Assembly: GCA_910579615.1 (NCBI GenBank)
Contig: CAJTUA010000025.1
Coordinates: 1-55,029, forward strand
Length of the DNA: 55,029 nt
DNA from: an uncultured Lachnospiraceae bacterium
Lineage (GTDB): Bacteria; Bacillota; Clostridia; Lachnospirales; Lachnospiraceae
Direction: 5' to 3'
The position numbers were made by a program, and so were the translations under genes. Below the pieces are notes generated by a model that saw only the letters and a program-made list of their open reading frames with translations, was not told the origin of the DNA and ran no database searches. Positions 32,059 through 39,935 of the stretch are shown in pieces (position 1 is the first letter of the stretch; each line of letters starts with the position of its first letter).

Positions 32059-32727
32059 ATGGCTGAATTTACGATTACCATCAAAGACCAGTTATTAAGC
32101 TTTCAAACCAACAAAAATATCTTTTCTCCGGGTTCCCTTGACCGCGGCACCGCCGCTATGCTCTCCGTTGTGGAATTCTCACCGCAGGACAAAGTGCTTG
32201 ACTTAGGCTGTGGTTACGGTCCGGTCGGCATCCTCGCCGCAAAGTTCACCGCGCCGGGGCAGGTGACCATGTGCGATATTTCAGAGGATGCGCTGCAGCT
32301 TTCCAGGCAGAACGCAGCGCGCAACAGGATTGCCCCGGATGCCCTGCACATCCTGCAAAGTGACGGACTTCGTGCCATTTCCGATTCCAATTATACCAAA
32401 ATCTTGAGCAATCCGCCCTACCACACGGATTTCTCCGTTGCGAAGGGCTTTATCGAGGACGGCTTTTCCCATCTGAAGACAGGCGGCGTGATGTACATGG
32501 TCACAAAGCGGCGTGATTGGTACAAAAATAAGTTCATCTCCGTTTTCGGCGGCGTGCACATTGACGAGATTGATGGTTACTATGTCTTTACCGCAGAAAA
32601 ACGGGAGGGGAAAAAACAAACAGGGCACATCGGTTTTGGTATGCCCGTTCCAAAAGCAGGAAACCCCCAAAAGCTTTCCAAAAAACTCGCAAGAAAAGAA
32701 AAACGGAAACGCCACGGTTCATTGTGA
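32059..32727 (+). CDS. RsmC-like class I SAM-dependent methyltransferase
   Basis: 222 residues. The SAM-binding motif is VLDLGCGYGPVGILAA, the acidic motif is VTMCDISEDAL, and the catalytic motif is ILSNPPYHTD; together with SFQTNKNIFSPGSLDRGTAAML they mark the RsmC/RlmG group, which methylates guanine N2 of ribosomal RNA (G1207 of 16S rRNA in E. coli). It is the single-domain Firmicute form, about half the length of the E. coli protein. A basic tail (KKLARKEKRKRHG) could bind RNA. The target in this organism is inferred. A strong terminator follows. Confidence 0.85.
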   Translation: MAEFTITIKDQLLSFQTNKNIFSPGSLDRGTAAMLSVVEFSPQDKVLDLGCGYGPVGILAAKFTAPGQVTMCDISEDALQLSRQNAARNRIAPDALHILQSDGLRAISDSNYTKILSNPPYHTDFSVAKGFIEDGFSHLKTGGVMYMVTKRRDWYKNKFISVFGGVHIDEIDGYYVFTAEKREGKKQTGHIGFGMPVPKAGNPQKLSKKLARKEKRKRHGSL

Positions 32728-32740
32728 TACCTGCGCAAAA

Positions 32741-32789
32741 AAACGGGGCTGCTGCAAAATCATTCCATTTTGCAGCAGCCCCTGTTTTT
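32741..32789 (+). terminator. Intrinsic terminator of the RsmC-like gene
   Basis: GGGGCTGCTGCAAAAT (32745-32760) pairs perfectly with ATTTTGCAGCAGCCCC (32767-32782), followed by TGTTTTT. It also closes off the convergent ThrH-like gene. Confidence 0.92.
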
Positions 32790-32842
32790 CCATGTAAAAG
32801 GGCTTCGCTCCCGAAAACTCCCGGCACAAAACGCCTGCCCTT

Positions 32843-33442
32843 TCACATTGCCTTCTTTATCGCTTCCATCAGCTCCCCGTAGGTCTCATACGCCGGAATC
32901 TTTGGGTAATCCGCCTTAATTTTATCCGTGCTCTTAAACAAGAACCCCGCCTTGCTCGCCTGTATCATGCCAAGGTCATTGTAGCTGTCCCCGCTTGCAA
33001 TTGTCTCGTAGCCGATGGACTGCAGTGCTTTTACCGTAGTCAGCTTCGAATTCTCAATGCGCATCTTAAAGCCAGTAATTTCCCCATTTTCCGCCACTTC
33101 AAGCGAGTTACAGAAAATCGTCGGCCACCCGAGCTTTTTCATCAGCGGTGTCGCAAACTGCGTAAACGTGTCGCTGATAATAATGACCTGGCAAAAGGAG
33201 CGCAGCTCATCTAAAAATTCCTTTGCGCCCGGAATCGGGTCAATGGTCGCAATGGTATCCTGGATTTCCTTTAAACCCAGTCCATGCTCTTTTAAAATGC
33301 CGATGCGCCAACGCATCAGCTTATCGTAATCCGGCTCGTCGCGCGTTGTCCGCGTTAATTCCGGGATGCCGCTTGCCTTGGCAAACGCAATCCAGATTTC
33401 CGGCACCAACACGCCCTCCAAATCCAAACAGGTGATATACAT
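32843..33442 (-). CDS. thrH: ThrH-like phosphoserine phosphatase / homoserine phosphotransferase
   Basis: A 199-residue HAD-family protein. Motif I is CLDLEGVLVPEIW with the nucleophile Asp7, motif II is VIIISDTFTQFATPLM, motif III a Lys near ENSKLTTVKAL, and motif IV ASGDSYNDLGM. The DLEGVLVPE start and overall length are those of ThrH, which in Pseudomonas removes phosphate from phosphoserine and can pass it to homoserine. With serC and serA in the same window and no serB, it is a good candidate for the last step of serine synthesis here. GGAGGG lies about nine bases before the ATG. The leader keeps a 16-base remnant of the repeated element. Confidence 0.85.
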   Translation of the reverse strand: MYITCLDLEGVLVPEIWIAFAKASGIPELTRTTRDEPDYDKLMRWRIGILKEHGLGLKEIQDTIATIDPIPGAKEFLDELRSFCQVIIISDTFTQFATPLMKKLGWPTIFCNSLEVAENGEITGFKMRIENSKLTTVKALQSIGYETIASGDSYNDLGMIQASKAGFLFKSTDKIKADYPKIPAYETYGELMEAIKKAM

Positions 33443-33463
33443 TTTTTTGTCCCTCCTATTTAT

Positions 33464-33479
33464 AGTTCCGCATATGCTG
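33464..33479 (-). repeat. Collapsed remnant of the repeated leader element (before thrH)
   Basis: Only CAGCATATGCGGAACT remains, i.e. the two outer edges joined with the interior missing. Position relative to the ribosome site is the same as for full copies. Confidence 0.6.
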
Positions 33480-33483
33480 TTTT

Positions 33484-34020
33484 TTAAAATACCTTCAAAA
33501 TGTCCGCCGGCTCCTTGCGCTTTGGTTTCTCTGGGCTTTGTGCCGCCTTGCCGACCGCAATCACCGCAACGACGGTTTCTGTCTCCGGAATCGAAAGCAG
33601 CGCGCGCAGCTTATCCGCATCGCGGATTCCCATAATAAGGGTATCAAGCCCCATGTCCTTTGCCCTCAAACAAAAATTCTCATTATGTAACCCGAGGTCA
33701 TAATAGCCCCAACCATTGCCACACTCGTTTGTCGGGTTTCCGTCACGCTCAAAGCCGGAACGGTTTGCGACAAAGGTAGTAACCACAAGCGCCGCACCCT
33801 TTGCGCTCGCGGCGTTGAACGGCGGCAGGCAGTCCGCCGAAACTTTATCCACCATCGCATCGGAAAGCACCGCATAATAGCGCGCGGTCTGTGAATTCTT
33901 CCATGACGGCGCCTGGATTGCCGCATAGACAAGCTCTTTCATCTCATCCTCCGACACCTTATACGACGCGTCAAATGCGCGGATGCTTCTTCTGTTCTCA
34001 ATCAGCTTTGTAAACTCCAT
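33484..34020 (-). CDS. Nitroreductase-family flavoprotein
   Basis: 178 residues. The FMN-binding start LIENRRSIRAFD, the segment AAIQAPSWKNSQTARYYAVL, the Gly-rich GWGYYDLGLHNENFCLRAKDMG (in two halves) and a C-terminal AVGKAAQSPEKPKRK are typical of the family. Such proteins use FMN and NAD(P)H to reduce nitro compounds, quinones or other acceptors; the natural substrate is unknown. The ATG at 34020 is chosen because GGAGG lies five bases before it; two in-frame ATGs slightly upstream are possible. It lies upstream of the thrH-like gene on the same strand, with a remnant of the repeated element between them. Confidence 0.88.
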   Translation of the reverse strand: MEFTKLIENRRSIRAFDASYKVSEDEMKELVYAAIQAPSWKNSQTARYYAVLSDAMVDKVSADCLPPFNAASAKGAALVVTTFVANRSGFERDGNPTNECGNGWGYYDLGLHNENFCLRAKDMGLDTLIMGIRDADKLRALLSIPETETVVAVIAVGKAAQSPEKPKRKEPADILKVF

Positions 34021-34213
34021 CATATCCTCCATTTCTGCCAGGGCAGCCTTTCTCCCTGCAATGCATCATCAATTCAGCAAACCCCACCCCTGTATATTTT
34101 AAGTATAACGGAAAGCAAAATAAAATACAAGCCTTTTTCCCAAACTTCCTCCCCTGCACAGGCTGTCCAAAAACTGCGCAAAAACCCATCCCTGCACCCA
34201 ACATTTCCACGTT

Positions 34214-36022
34214 TCATTCAAACTGCGACGCATACAGCTGATAGTAAAACCCCTTCTTCTCCATCAGCTCCCCATGCGTTCCCTGCTCCACCACATCGCC
34301 ATGGTCTACGACCAGAATCCGGTCCGCGTGCTGGATGGTTGAGAGACGGTGCGCAATCACAAAGCAGGTCTTGCCCGCCATCAGCCGCCGCATTGCTTTC
34401 TGGATACGGATTTCCGTGCGCGTATCCACATTGGAGGTCGCCTCGTCAAGAATAAGCATTTTCGCATCCAGCAGCATGGCGCGCGCGATGGTTAAAAGCT
34501 GCTTCTGCCCCTTCGAAATATTCACGCCGTTCTCGCTTAAAATCGTCTGGTAGCCGTCCGGCAGGCGCATAATGTAGGAATGGATATGCGCCGCCTTCGC
34601 GGCGGCTACGACCTCCTCCATCGTCGCGTCCTCCTTGCCATATGCAATATTTTCAAAAATTGTCCCGCCGAATACCCAGGTATCCTGCAGCACCATCGCG
34701 TATGCGCGCCGCAGGCTCGCCCGCGTGAGCTCCTTGGTTTCATGCCCGTCCACGTATATCTCGCCCCCATCCACATCATAAAAACGCATCAGCAGGTTGA
34801 TGATGGTCGTCTTGCCCGCCCCGGTCGGTCCTACAATGGCAATCATGCTGCCTTCCTTCGCCGTCATGTACAGGTTTTTGATAATTGTTCTCTCCTTTGT
34901 GTAGCCAAAAAAGACCCCCTTTATATCTACATTGCCCCGCACATTTTCAAGCTGCACCGCCCCCGGCACATCGGCAGTTTCCGGCTCCTCCCCCAACAGC
35001 TTAAAGACGCGCTCCGCCGCCGCTAAGGCGGACTGCAGCTCGCTGATGATGTTCGCTGCTTCGTTGATTGGTCCGGAAAATTTGCGCGAATAAAGCACGA
35101 ACGAAGAAATATTGCCGAGCGTAAGCTGTCCGAGCAGATAAAGGATTGCCCCGAATACCGTCACGAGCGAAAGCGAGATGTTATTGATAAAATTGACAGT
35201 CGGCCCAACCAGGCAGCTGTAGTAATCCGCAATATAATACGCGTCCACCGCCTCTTTGTTGACCGCATCAAAACGCCTGGTAATCACTTCCTCGCGCGCG
35301 TAGGCACCGATTGTTTTCTGCCCGCTGACCATCTCCTCGACAAAACCATTCATTGCGCCAAGCTTTACCGAGCGCGTCCGAAACAGCGGCCTGGTCTTCC
35401 CCGCCATATATTTTGTGTAAAATATGGACATCGGGATGGTGACAACCATGACGAGAATCAGCTTCGGCTCAATGGAAACCATCATGGCAAAGGATCCGAC
35501 CACCGTAATCACGCTCGCACAGATTTGCACAAGGTCAGTCGAGAGCGAGGTATTGATGACATCAATATCGTAGGATACACGGCTGATGATGTCGCCGGAC
35601 AGATGCGTGTCAAAATACCCTACTGGAAGAGACAAAAGCTTATGGAATACATCGTCGCGCATCTGCCTTGCCATCTTTCGGCTGATGGTCTGCATGACGA
35701 ACGAAAGCAGATAGGAAAAAAGCGACGACGCGATATAAAAAACAACCATCAGTCCTGCGTAATAAAACACCGTATCAAAATCAACCGCGCCCTTGCCCGG
35801 CTCGATTGCGTCAATTGCGCGCCCGGAAAGCTTTGGCCCGACAAGCGCCAGCAGATTGCCGCTGATGGTAAGAATAAGGGCGAGCAGCAAAAGCGCGCGG
35901 TAACGGCACAGATATCCCCAAAGTCCCCGCAGCGCTCCTTTTGTATCCCTTGGTTTATGGCTCTGTGGACGCCCCGCATTGGCTGTATCCAATTGTTTCG
36001 TATTTCTGATTCCGCCTGCCAT
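34214..36022 (-). CDS. ABC exporter subunit, transmembrane plus ATP-binding (second of a pair)
   Basis: 602 residues: six membrane helices (about 45-330) then the ATPase domain. Walker A is GPTGAGKTTIINLL, the signature is NISKGQKQ (Lys in place of the usual second-position Gly), Walker B with the catalytic Glu is MLILDEATSNVD, and the H-loop is VIAHRLSTIQ. This half keeps the catalytic Glu and His. It follows its partner by 18 bases. Pairs like this form heterodimeric multidrug or lipid exporters of the LmrCD/TM287-288 type. The ATG at 36022 is chosen with GAGAGG upstream. Confidence 0.92.
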   Translation of the reverse strand: MAGGIRNTKQLDTANAGRPQSHKPRDTKGALRGLWGYLCRYRALLLLALILTISGNLLALVGPKLSGRAIDAIEPGKGAVDFDTVFYYAGLMVVFYIASSLFSYLLSFVMQTISRKMARQMRDDVFHKLLSLPVGYFDTHLSGDIISRVSYDIDVINTSLSTDLVQICASVITVVGSFAMMVSIEPKLILVMVVTIPMSIFYTKYMAGKTRPLFRTRSVKLGAMNGFVEEMVSGQKTIGAYAREEVITRRFDAVNKEAVDAYYIADYYSCLVGPTVNFINNISLSLVTVFGAILYLLGQLTLGNISSFVLYSRKFSGPINEAANIISELQSALAAAERVFKLLGEEPETADVPGAVQLENVRGNVDIKGVFFGYTKERTIIKNLYMTAKEGSMIAIVGPTGAGKTTIINLLMRFYDVDGGEIYVDGHETKELTRASLRRAYAMVLQDTWVFGGTIFENIAYGKEDATMEEVVAAAKAAHIHSYIMRLPDGYQTILSENGVNISKGQKQLLTIARAMLLDAKMLILDEATSNVDTRTEIRIQKAMRRLMAGKTCFVIAHRLSTIQHADRILVVDHGDVVEQGTHGELMEKKGFYYQLYASQFE

Positions 36023-36040
36023 CAATCATTCCTCTCTTTC

Positions 36041-37822
36041 TTACATTCCGCCCATCTGCACTTCATAAATCTCCCGGTACACCGCACAATGTTCCATAAG
36101 CTCCTCATGGGTTCCGTAGCCGATTGCCTCCCCATCCTCAAGCACAAGGATATGGTCAAGCCCCATCAGGGAGCTGACGCGCTGTGCAATCATGACAATC
36201 GTCATCCCCGCGTAACCTGCCCGGATGGCCTGGCGCAGCTTCGCGTCCGTTTTGTAATCCAGCGCGGAGGAAGAATCGTCAAGCACCAGAATCTCGCTTC
36301 TTCCCGCGAGCGCGCGGGTAATCAGCAGGCGCTGTTTCTGGCCGCCGCTTAAATTCGCGCCGCCAATGGCTGCCTCGTATTCCAATGCCCCTTCCTTCTC
36401 CATAATAAAATCGTAAGCGCATGCGTCTTTTGCCGCCCGCACAACCGCCGCGTCGTCAATTTCCCGCCCGAATCGGATATTCTCCAAAAGGCTGTCGTTA
36501 AATACCGTATCGTTCTGGAACACAACCGAAAATTTTTCCCTTAAGCTCTGCGGCGTGTATTCGCGCACATCGCGCCCGTCAATTTTTACACAGCCTTCGC
36601 TGACATCATAAAAGCGCATCATCAGGTTGGCAATCGTTGATTTCCCGCTTCCGGTTGCCCCGAGGATTCCAAGGCTCTCGCCTGGCATAATCCGGAAATC
36701 AATGTCCTTTAAGCAGAGCTTATCCTTCTTTCCATCCTTTGCGTGGTAGCCAAAGGAGACATGTTCAAATTCAATGCGCGCCGCGCCGGAATCTGATACC
36801 TGCGCAGCTGGCGCGCCTTCTTTCCCTGCGGCATGCGCATCCTCCTGCCCCGCCTGCAATCCCTCCCGCACCGCAAGCTCATCCTCGCTTGCAAGCACGA
36901 GCGCAATTCTGTCCGCGCTCGCCGTCGCTTTCGAGATATCGACAAAAACGCGCGTGATGGACATCATTGCATTCAGAATCATCGTAAAATAAGACAGGAA
37001 TGCCACAATCCCACCCGGTCCGGAATCCCCAGCATTGACACGGTACGCACCGACCACAACAATTGCTGTCAGCCCAAGATTTAAAATCAGGTTCATCATC
37101 GGGCTTGAGATTGCCATTGTTATGCCCGCCTTAAATTCATTCTCGGCAAGCACCCGGTTGTTTTCCCGGAAACGCCCATACTCATAATCGGTTTTTGAGA
37201 GTGCCTTGACTACGCGGATACCACTGATGTTCTCGCGCATCACGCGCACCACCGAGTCCACGGACTGTGACACCTTTGTGTAGAGTGGAATTCCCTTTTT
37301 GGAAACGCGGTACACAATCACCGAAAGCAGCGGGAGCGTTGCGATAAGCACAAGCGTCAGCACCGGCTCTAGCGTAAAGGTTATCAGGATGCCGCCCACC
37401 AGAATAATCGGGGCGCGCACGCCGATGCGCTGCACCCTGCCAATCATCGAATGCACATTGTAGCTGTCCGATGTCAGGCGCGAGATGAGCGATGGGATTC
37501 CGAACGCGTCCGTCTGGCTGCCGGAAAGGTACAAAATCTTATGGAAAAGGTCATGCCGTATCACCTCGATTGTGTCCCGGGCAACCTTTGATGCCATGCG
37601 GTTTGCCTTTATGTTCAAAAGCCTTGCCGCCACCGCAAGCCCTGCCATCACAACGCCCCACCACAAAACCAGGGATATGCGCCCAAGCGGTACCACATTG
37701 TCCAAAATGTATGCCAGAACCCATGGCAGGCCAAGGTCGGCAAAGGTGCCGAGCACTTTGATAAGAAAGCCGCACAGCATCCCCCACCGATGCGGTTTTA
37801 AGTAATGTAAAATCATTCTCAT
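36041..37822 (-). CDS. ABC exporter subunit with a degenerate ATPase site (first of a pair)
   Basis: 593 residues: six membrane helices (about 15-310) and an ATPase domain. Walker A is GATGSGKSTIANL and the signature is NLSGGQKQRLLITRAL. Walker B reads ILVLDDSSSALD, with Asp where the catalytic Glu would be, and the switch His is Gln in IVMIAQRVSSL. These two changes mark the non-hydrolysing half of heterodimeric exporters, so it must work with the downstream subunit. A charged, Ala-rich linker of about 30 residues (near 325-355) joins the two domains. Substrate unknown. AAGGA lies before the ATG. Confidence 0.93.
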   Translation of the reverse strand: MRMILHYLKPHRWGMLCGFLIKVLGTFADLGLPWVLAYILDNVVPLGRISLVLWWGVVMAGLAVAARLLNIKANRMASKVARDTIEVIRHDLFHKILYLSGSQTDAFGIPSLISRLTSDSYNVHSMIGRVQRIGVRAPIILVGGILITFTLEPVLTLVLIATLPLLSVIVYRVSKKGIPLYTKVSQSVDSVVRVMRENISGIRVVKALSKTDYEYGRFRENNRVLAENEFKAGITMAISSPMMNLILNLGLTAIVVVGAYRVNAGDSGPGGIVAFLSYFTMILNAMMSITRVFVDISKATASADRIALVLASEDELAVREGLQAGQEDAHAAGKEGAPAAQVSDSGAARIEFEHVSFGYHAKDGKKDKLCLKDIDFRIMPGESLGILGATGSGKSTIANLMMRFYDVSEGCVKIDGRDVREYTPQSLREKFSVVFQNDTVFNDSLLENIRFGREIDDAAVVRAAKDACAYDFIMEKEGALEYEAAIGGANLSGGQKQRLLITRALAGRSEILVLDDSSSALDYKTDAKLRQAIRAGYAGMTIVMIAQRVSSLMGLDHILVLEDGEAIGYGTHEELMEHCAVYREIYEVQMGGM

Positions 37823-37883
37823 GCTGTTTTCCTTTCATGTCACACGAAATGCCCTAACAGAAACTAAAGCGCGCCCCCGCGCA

Positions 37884-37923
37884 TAAAAAGAGAATGGTGG
37901 CCTGCCCCGGCAGAAACACCATC
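37884..37923 (-). terminator. Intrinsic terminator of xpt
   Basis: Minus strand: ATGGTG and CTGCC pair with GGCAG and CACCAT, then TCTCTTTTT. It starts about 15 bases after the xpt stop. Confidence 0.8.
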
Positions 37924-37938
37924 CCCTCCCTATCCTTC

Positions 37939-38523
37939 TTATACTTCATTGCGGAAAAAAACCTCCCCGGTCTTATCATCCATGCCCTCCACAATCGCCA
38001 GGGATTCCAGGCGCATCCCCATCTCGCGGATGACCTCACCGCCGGACTGAAAGCCTTTCTCAATGACAATCCCAATCCCCTCTATGCTTGCCCCCGCGCA
38101 CGCAACCAGTTCAATCAGCCCCAATAGGGCACAGCCGTTTGCCAGAAAATCATCAATGATTAATACCCTGTCCTTCGGGCTGATAAATTTCTTTGCTATG
38201 ATAACATCATACACCCTCTTGTGCGTGTACGACTCAATTTGCGTTGTAAGGACTTCTCCGTCAATGTTCACGCTCTTCGCCTTCTTTGCAAACACAACCG
38301 GCACATGGAAATACTGCGCCGCAATGCAGGCAATGCCGATGCCTGACGCCTCGATTGTCACAATCTTTGTGATGTCCACATCCGAAAAACGCCGTTTAAA
38401 TTCCTTCCCAATTTCATTGATCAATTCAATGTCCATCTGATGGTTCAAGAAGCTGTCCACCTTTAAGACATTTCCCGGTTTTACCACCCCATCCCTGCGA
38501 ATCCGGTCGATTAACTGCTGCAT
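37939..38523 (-). CDS. xpt: Xanthine phosphoribosyltransferase
   Basis: 194 residues. It salvages xanthine to XMP with PRPP. MQQLIDRIRRDGVVKPGNVLKV is the family's start (two runs), TIEASGIGIACIAAQYF holds the substrate region, and VLIIDDFLANGCALLGL is the PRPP loop. Length is normal. In Bacillus this gene sits behind a purine riboswitch; the 95 bases upstream here are too short and lack its conserved loops. AAAGGA lies about 12 bases before the ATG. It follows serA, from which a terminator separates it. Confidence 0.94.
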   Translation of the reverse strand: MQQLIDRIRRDGVVKPGNVLKVDSFLNHQMDIELINEIGKEFKRRFSDVDITKIVTIEASGIGIACIAAQYFHVPVVFAKKAKSVNIDGEVLTTQIESYTHKRVYDVIIAKKFISPKDRVLIIDDFLANGCALLGLIELVACAGASIEGIGIVIEKGFQSGGEVIREMGMRLESLAIVEGMDDKTGEVFFRNEV

Positions 38524-38570
38524 ATTTTCTGTATCCTTTCGCTCCCCTGTGTTTTGGGTTTTGGAACCTT

Positions 38571-38600
38571 AAAAAACAAAACTGCCATTTCTGACAGCCT
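38571..38600 (-). terminator. Intrinsic terminator of serA
   Basis: Minus strand: CTGTCA pairs with TGGCAG around a four-base loop, followed by TTTTGTTTTTT. Confidence 0.7.
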
Positions 38601-38618
38601 TGCTTTTTTCCGTTTTCC

Positions 38619-39782
38619 TTACTGGATTGCGCGCGCCTTTAACACGCCCTCAATCGCATTCACCTTCTCTACCAACTCTGTAGTTGCCTTCGCGCAGATA
38701 TCAAGCACGGTGTAAGCGTAATTGCCGCGGCTCTTGTTCGCCATCGTCTCGATATTGATACCCGCCGCAGAGAAAACGCCTGTAAACTGCGCGAGCATAT
38801 TCGGGATGTTTTTGTGGCACACGCAGATGCGCGCCGCCGTCTGGCATTTGCCCGCGTCCATCGCCGGGTAGTTCACCGAATTTACGATATTGCCGTTCTC
38901 GATGTAGTCCACCACCTGCTTTACCGCCATCACGGCACAATTATCCTCCGACTCCGCGGTCGATGCGCCAAGGTGCGGGAACGCGATGACATTGTCCAGG
39001 TTCGCGATTTTCTTCGTCGGGAAATCCGTTACGTACTTCGCCACTTTGCCAGTGGAAAGCGCCTCAGCCATATCGTCCTCATTGACAAGGAGGTCGCGGG
39101 AGAAATTTAAAATTACAACGCCATCCTTCATCATCGAAAGGGAAGCTTTGTTGAACATCCCCTTCGTGTCGTCAAGCAGCGGCACATGCACGGTGATATA
39201 GTCACATTCCGCAAAAATCTCGGAATTTGATTTTACAATCTTTACATTGCGGGAAAGATTCAGCGCGTTTGCCACCGAGAGGAACGGGTCGCATCCGATG
39301 ACCTCCATGCCAAGGTGGGTTGCTGCGTTCGCAATGATAACGCCGATTGCGCCAAGTCCGATGACACCGAGTTTTTTGCCCTTAAGCTCTGTCCCGGCGA
39401 ATTTCGCTTTCGCTTTCTCCATCGTCTTGCCAATATTTTCGTCGTCCTTGTTTGCGCTCACCCAATCCATGCCGCCGCGGATATCGCGCGCCGCAAGCAG
39501 CATCCCGGCAAGCACAATTTCCTTTACGCCGTTTGCATTTGCGCCCGGTGTGTTAAATACTACAATGCCCTCATCTGCGCATTTGTCAATCGGGATATTG
39601 TTGAACCCCGCCCCCGCGCGCGCGATGGCAAGCAGGCTTTTTGGCAGTTCAAGCTCATGCATGGCAGCGCTTCTTACAAGCACCGCGTCCGCTTCGTTCA
39701 GATTATCCGTCGTGCCGAAGGTATCTGGCAGCAGGTTCATACCGACCTTTGCAATCGGGTTTAAGCAATTTACCTTTACCAT
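38619..39782 (-). CDS. serA: D-3-phosphoglycerate dehydrogenase
   Basis: A 387-residue NAD-dependent enzyme for the first step of serine synthesis. The NAD-binding fold has GVIGLGAIGVIIAN; the catalytic Arg, Glu and His lie in NFSRDLLVNEDD, the following segment, and AFPHLGASTAESE. The C-terminal ACT domain (NIPNMLAQFTGVFSAAGINI) is a place for feedback by serine. The ATG at 39782 is chosen because GGAGAG lies just before it; the longer frame to 39824 runs into the repeated element. serC lies directly upstream on the same strand, so serC-serA form an operon with one and a half copies of the repeated element between them. Confidence 0.95.
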   Translation of the reverse strand: MVKVNCLNPIAKVGMNLLPDTFGTTDNLNEADAVLVRSAAMHELELPKSLLAIARAGAGFNNIPIDKCADEGIVVFNTPGANANGVKEIVLAGMLLAARDIRGGMDWVSANKDDENIGKTMEKAKAKFAGTELKGKKLGVIGLGAIGVIIANAATHLGMEVIGCDPFLSVANALNLSRNVKIVKSNSEIFAECDYITVHVPLLDDTKGMFNKASLSMMKDGVVILNFSRDLLVNEDDMAEALSTGKVAKYVTDFPTKKIANLDNVIAFPHLGASTAESEDNCAVMAVKQVVDYIENGNIVNSVNYPAMDAGKCQTAARICVCHKNIPNMLAQFTGVFSAAGINIETMANKSRGNYAYTVLDICAKATTELVEKVNAIEGVLKARAIQ

Positions 39783-39800
39783 AATTTCTCTCCTATTATG

Positions 39801-39897
39801 AGTTCCGCAGAACACCTTCACCATGCACTCATCATGGAAGTGATTTCTTCCGCCCTGCTCCTGAAATCACTTCCGGCATGGTTGCGGCGTTCTGCTG
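39801..39897 (-). repeat. Repeated structured leader element, copy 7 (before serA)
   Basis: 97 bases. Outer stem GCAGAACGCC / GGTGTTCTGC (39895-39886 with 39816-39807), middle stem ACCATGC / GCATGGT, inner 12-bp stem GGAAGTGATTTC / GAAATCACTTCC, loop GGAGCAGGGCGGA. Same architecture as the glmS copy but with different, still paired, bases. Confidence 0.82.
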
Positions 39898-39903
39898 TTT
39901 TTG

Positions 39904-39929
39904 AGTTCCGCAGAACATGCGTTCCGCTG
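39904..39929 (-). repeat. Collapsed remnant of the repeated element (serC-serA gap)
   Basis: CAGCGGAACGCATGTTCTGC followed by GGAACT on the minus strand: only outer-stem sequence is left. It lies next to copy 7, just after the serC stop. Confidence 0.6.
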
Positions 39930-39935
39930 TTCTTT

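Noticed and set aside
38524..38618. Purine riboswitch before xpt
   Set aside because: The conserved junction and loop sequences are absent; the gap holds only the serA terminator and a plain ribosome site.
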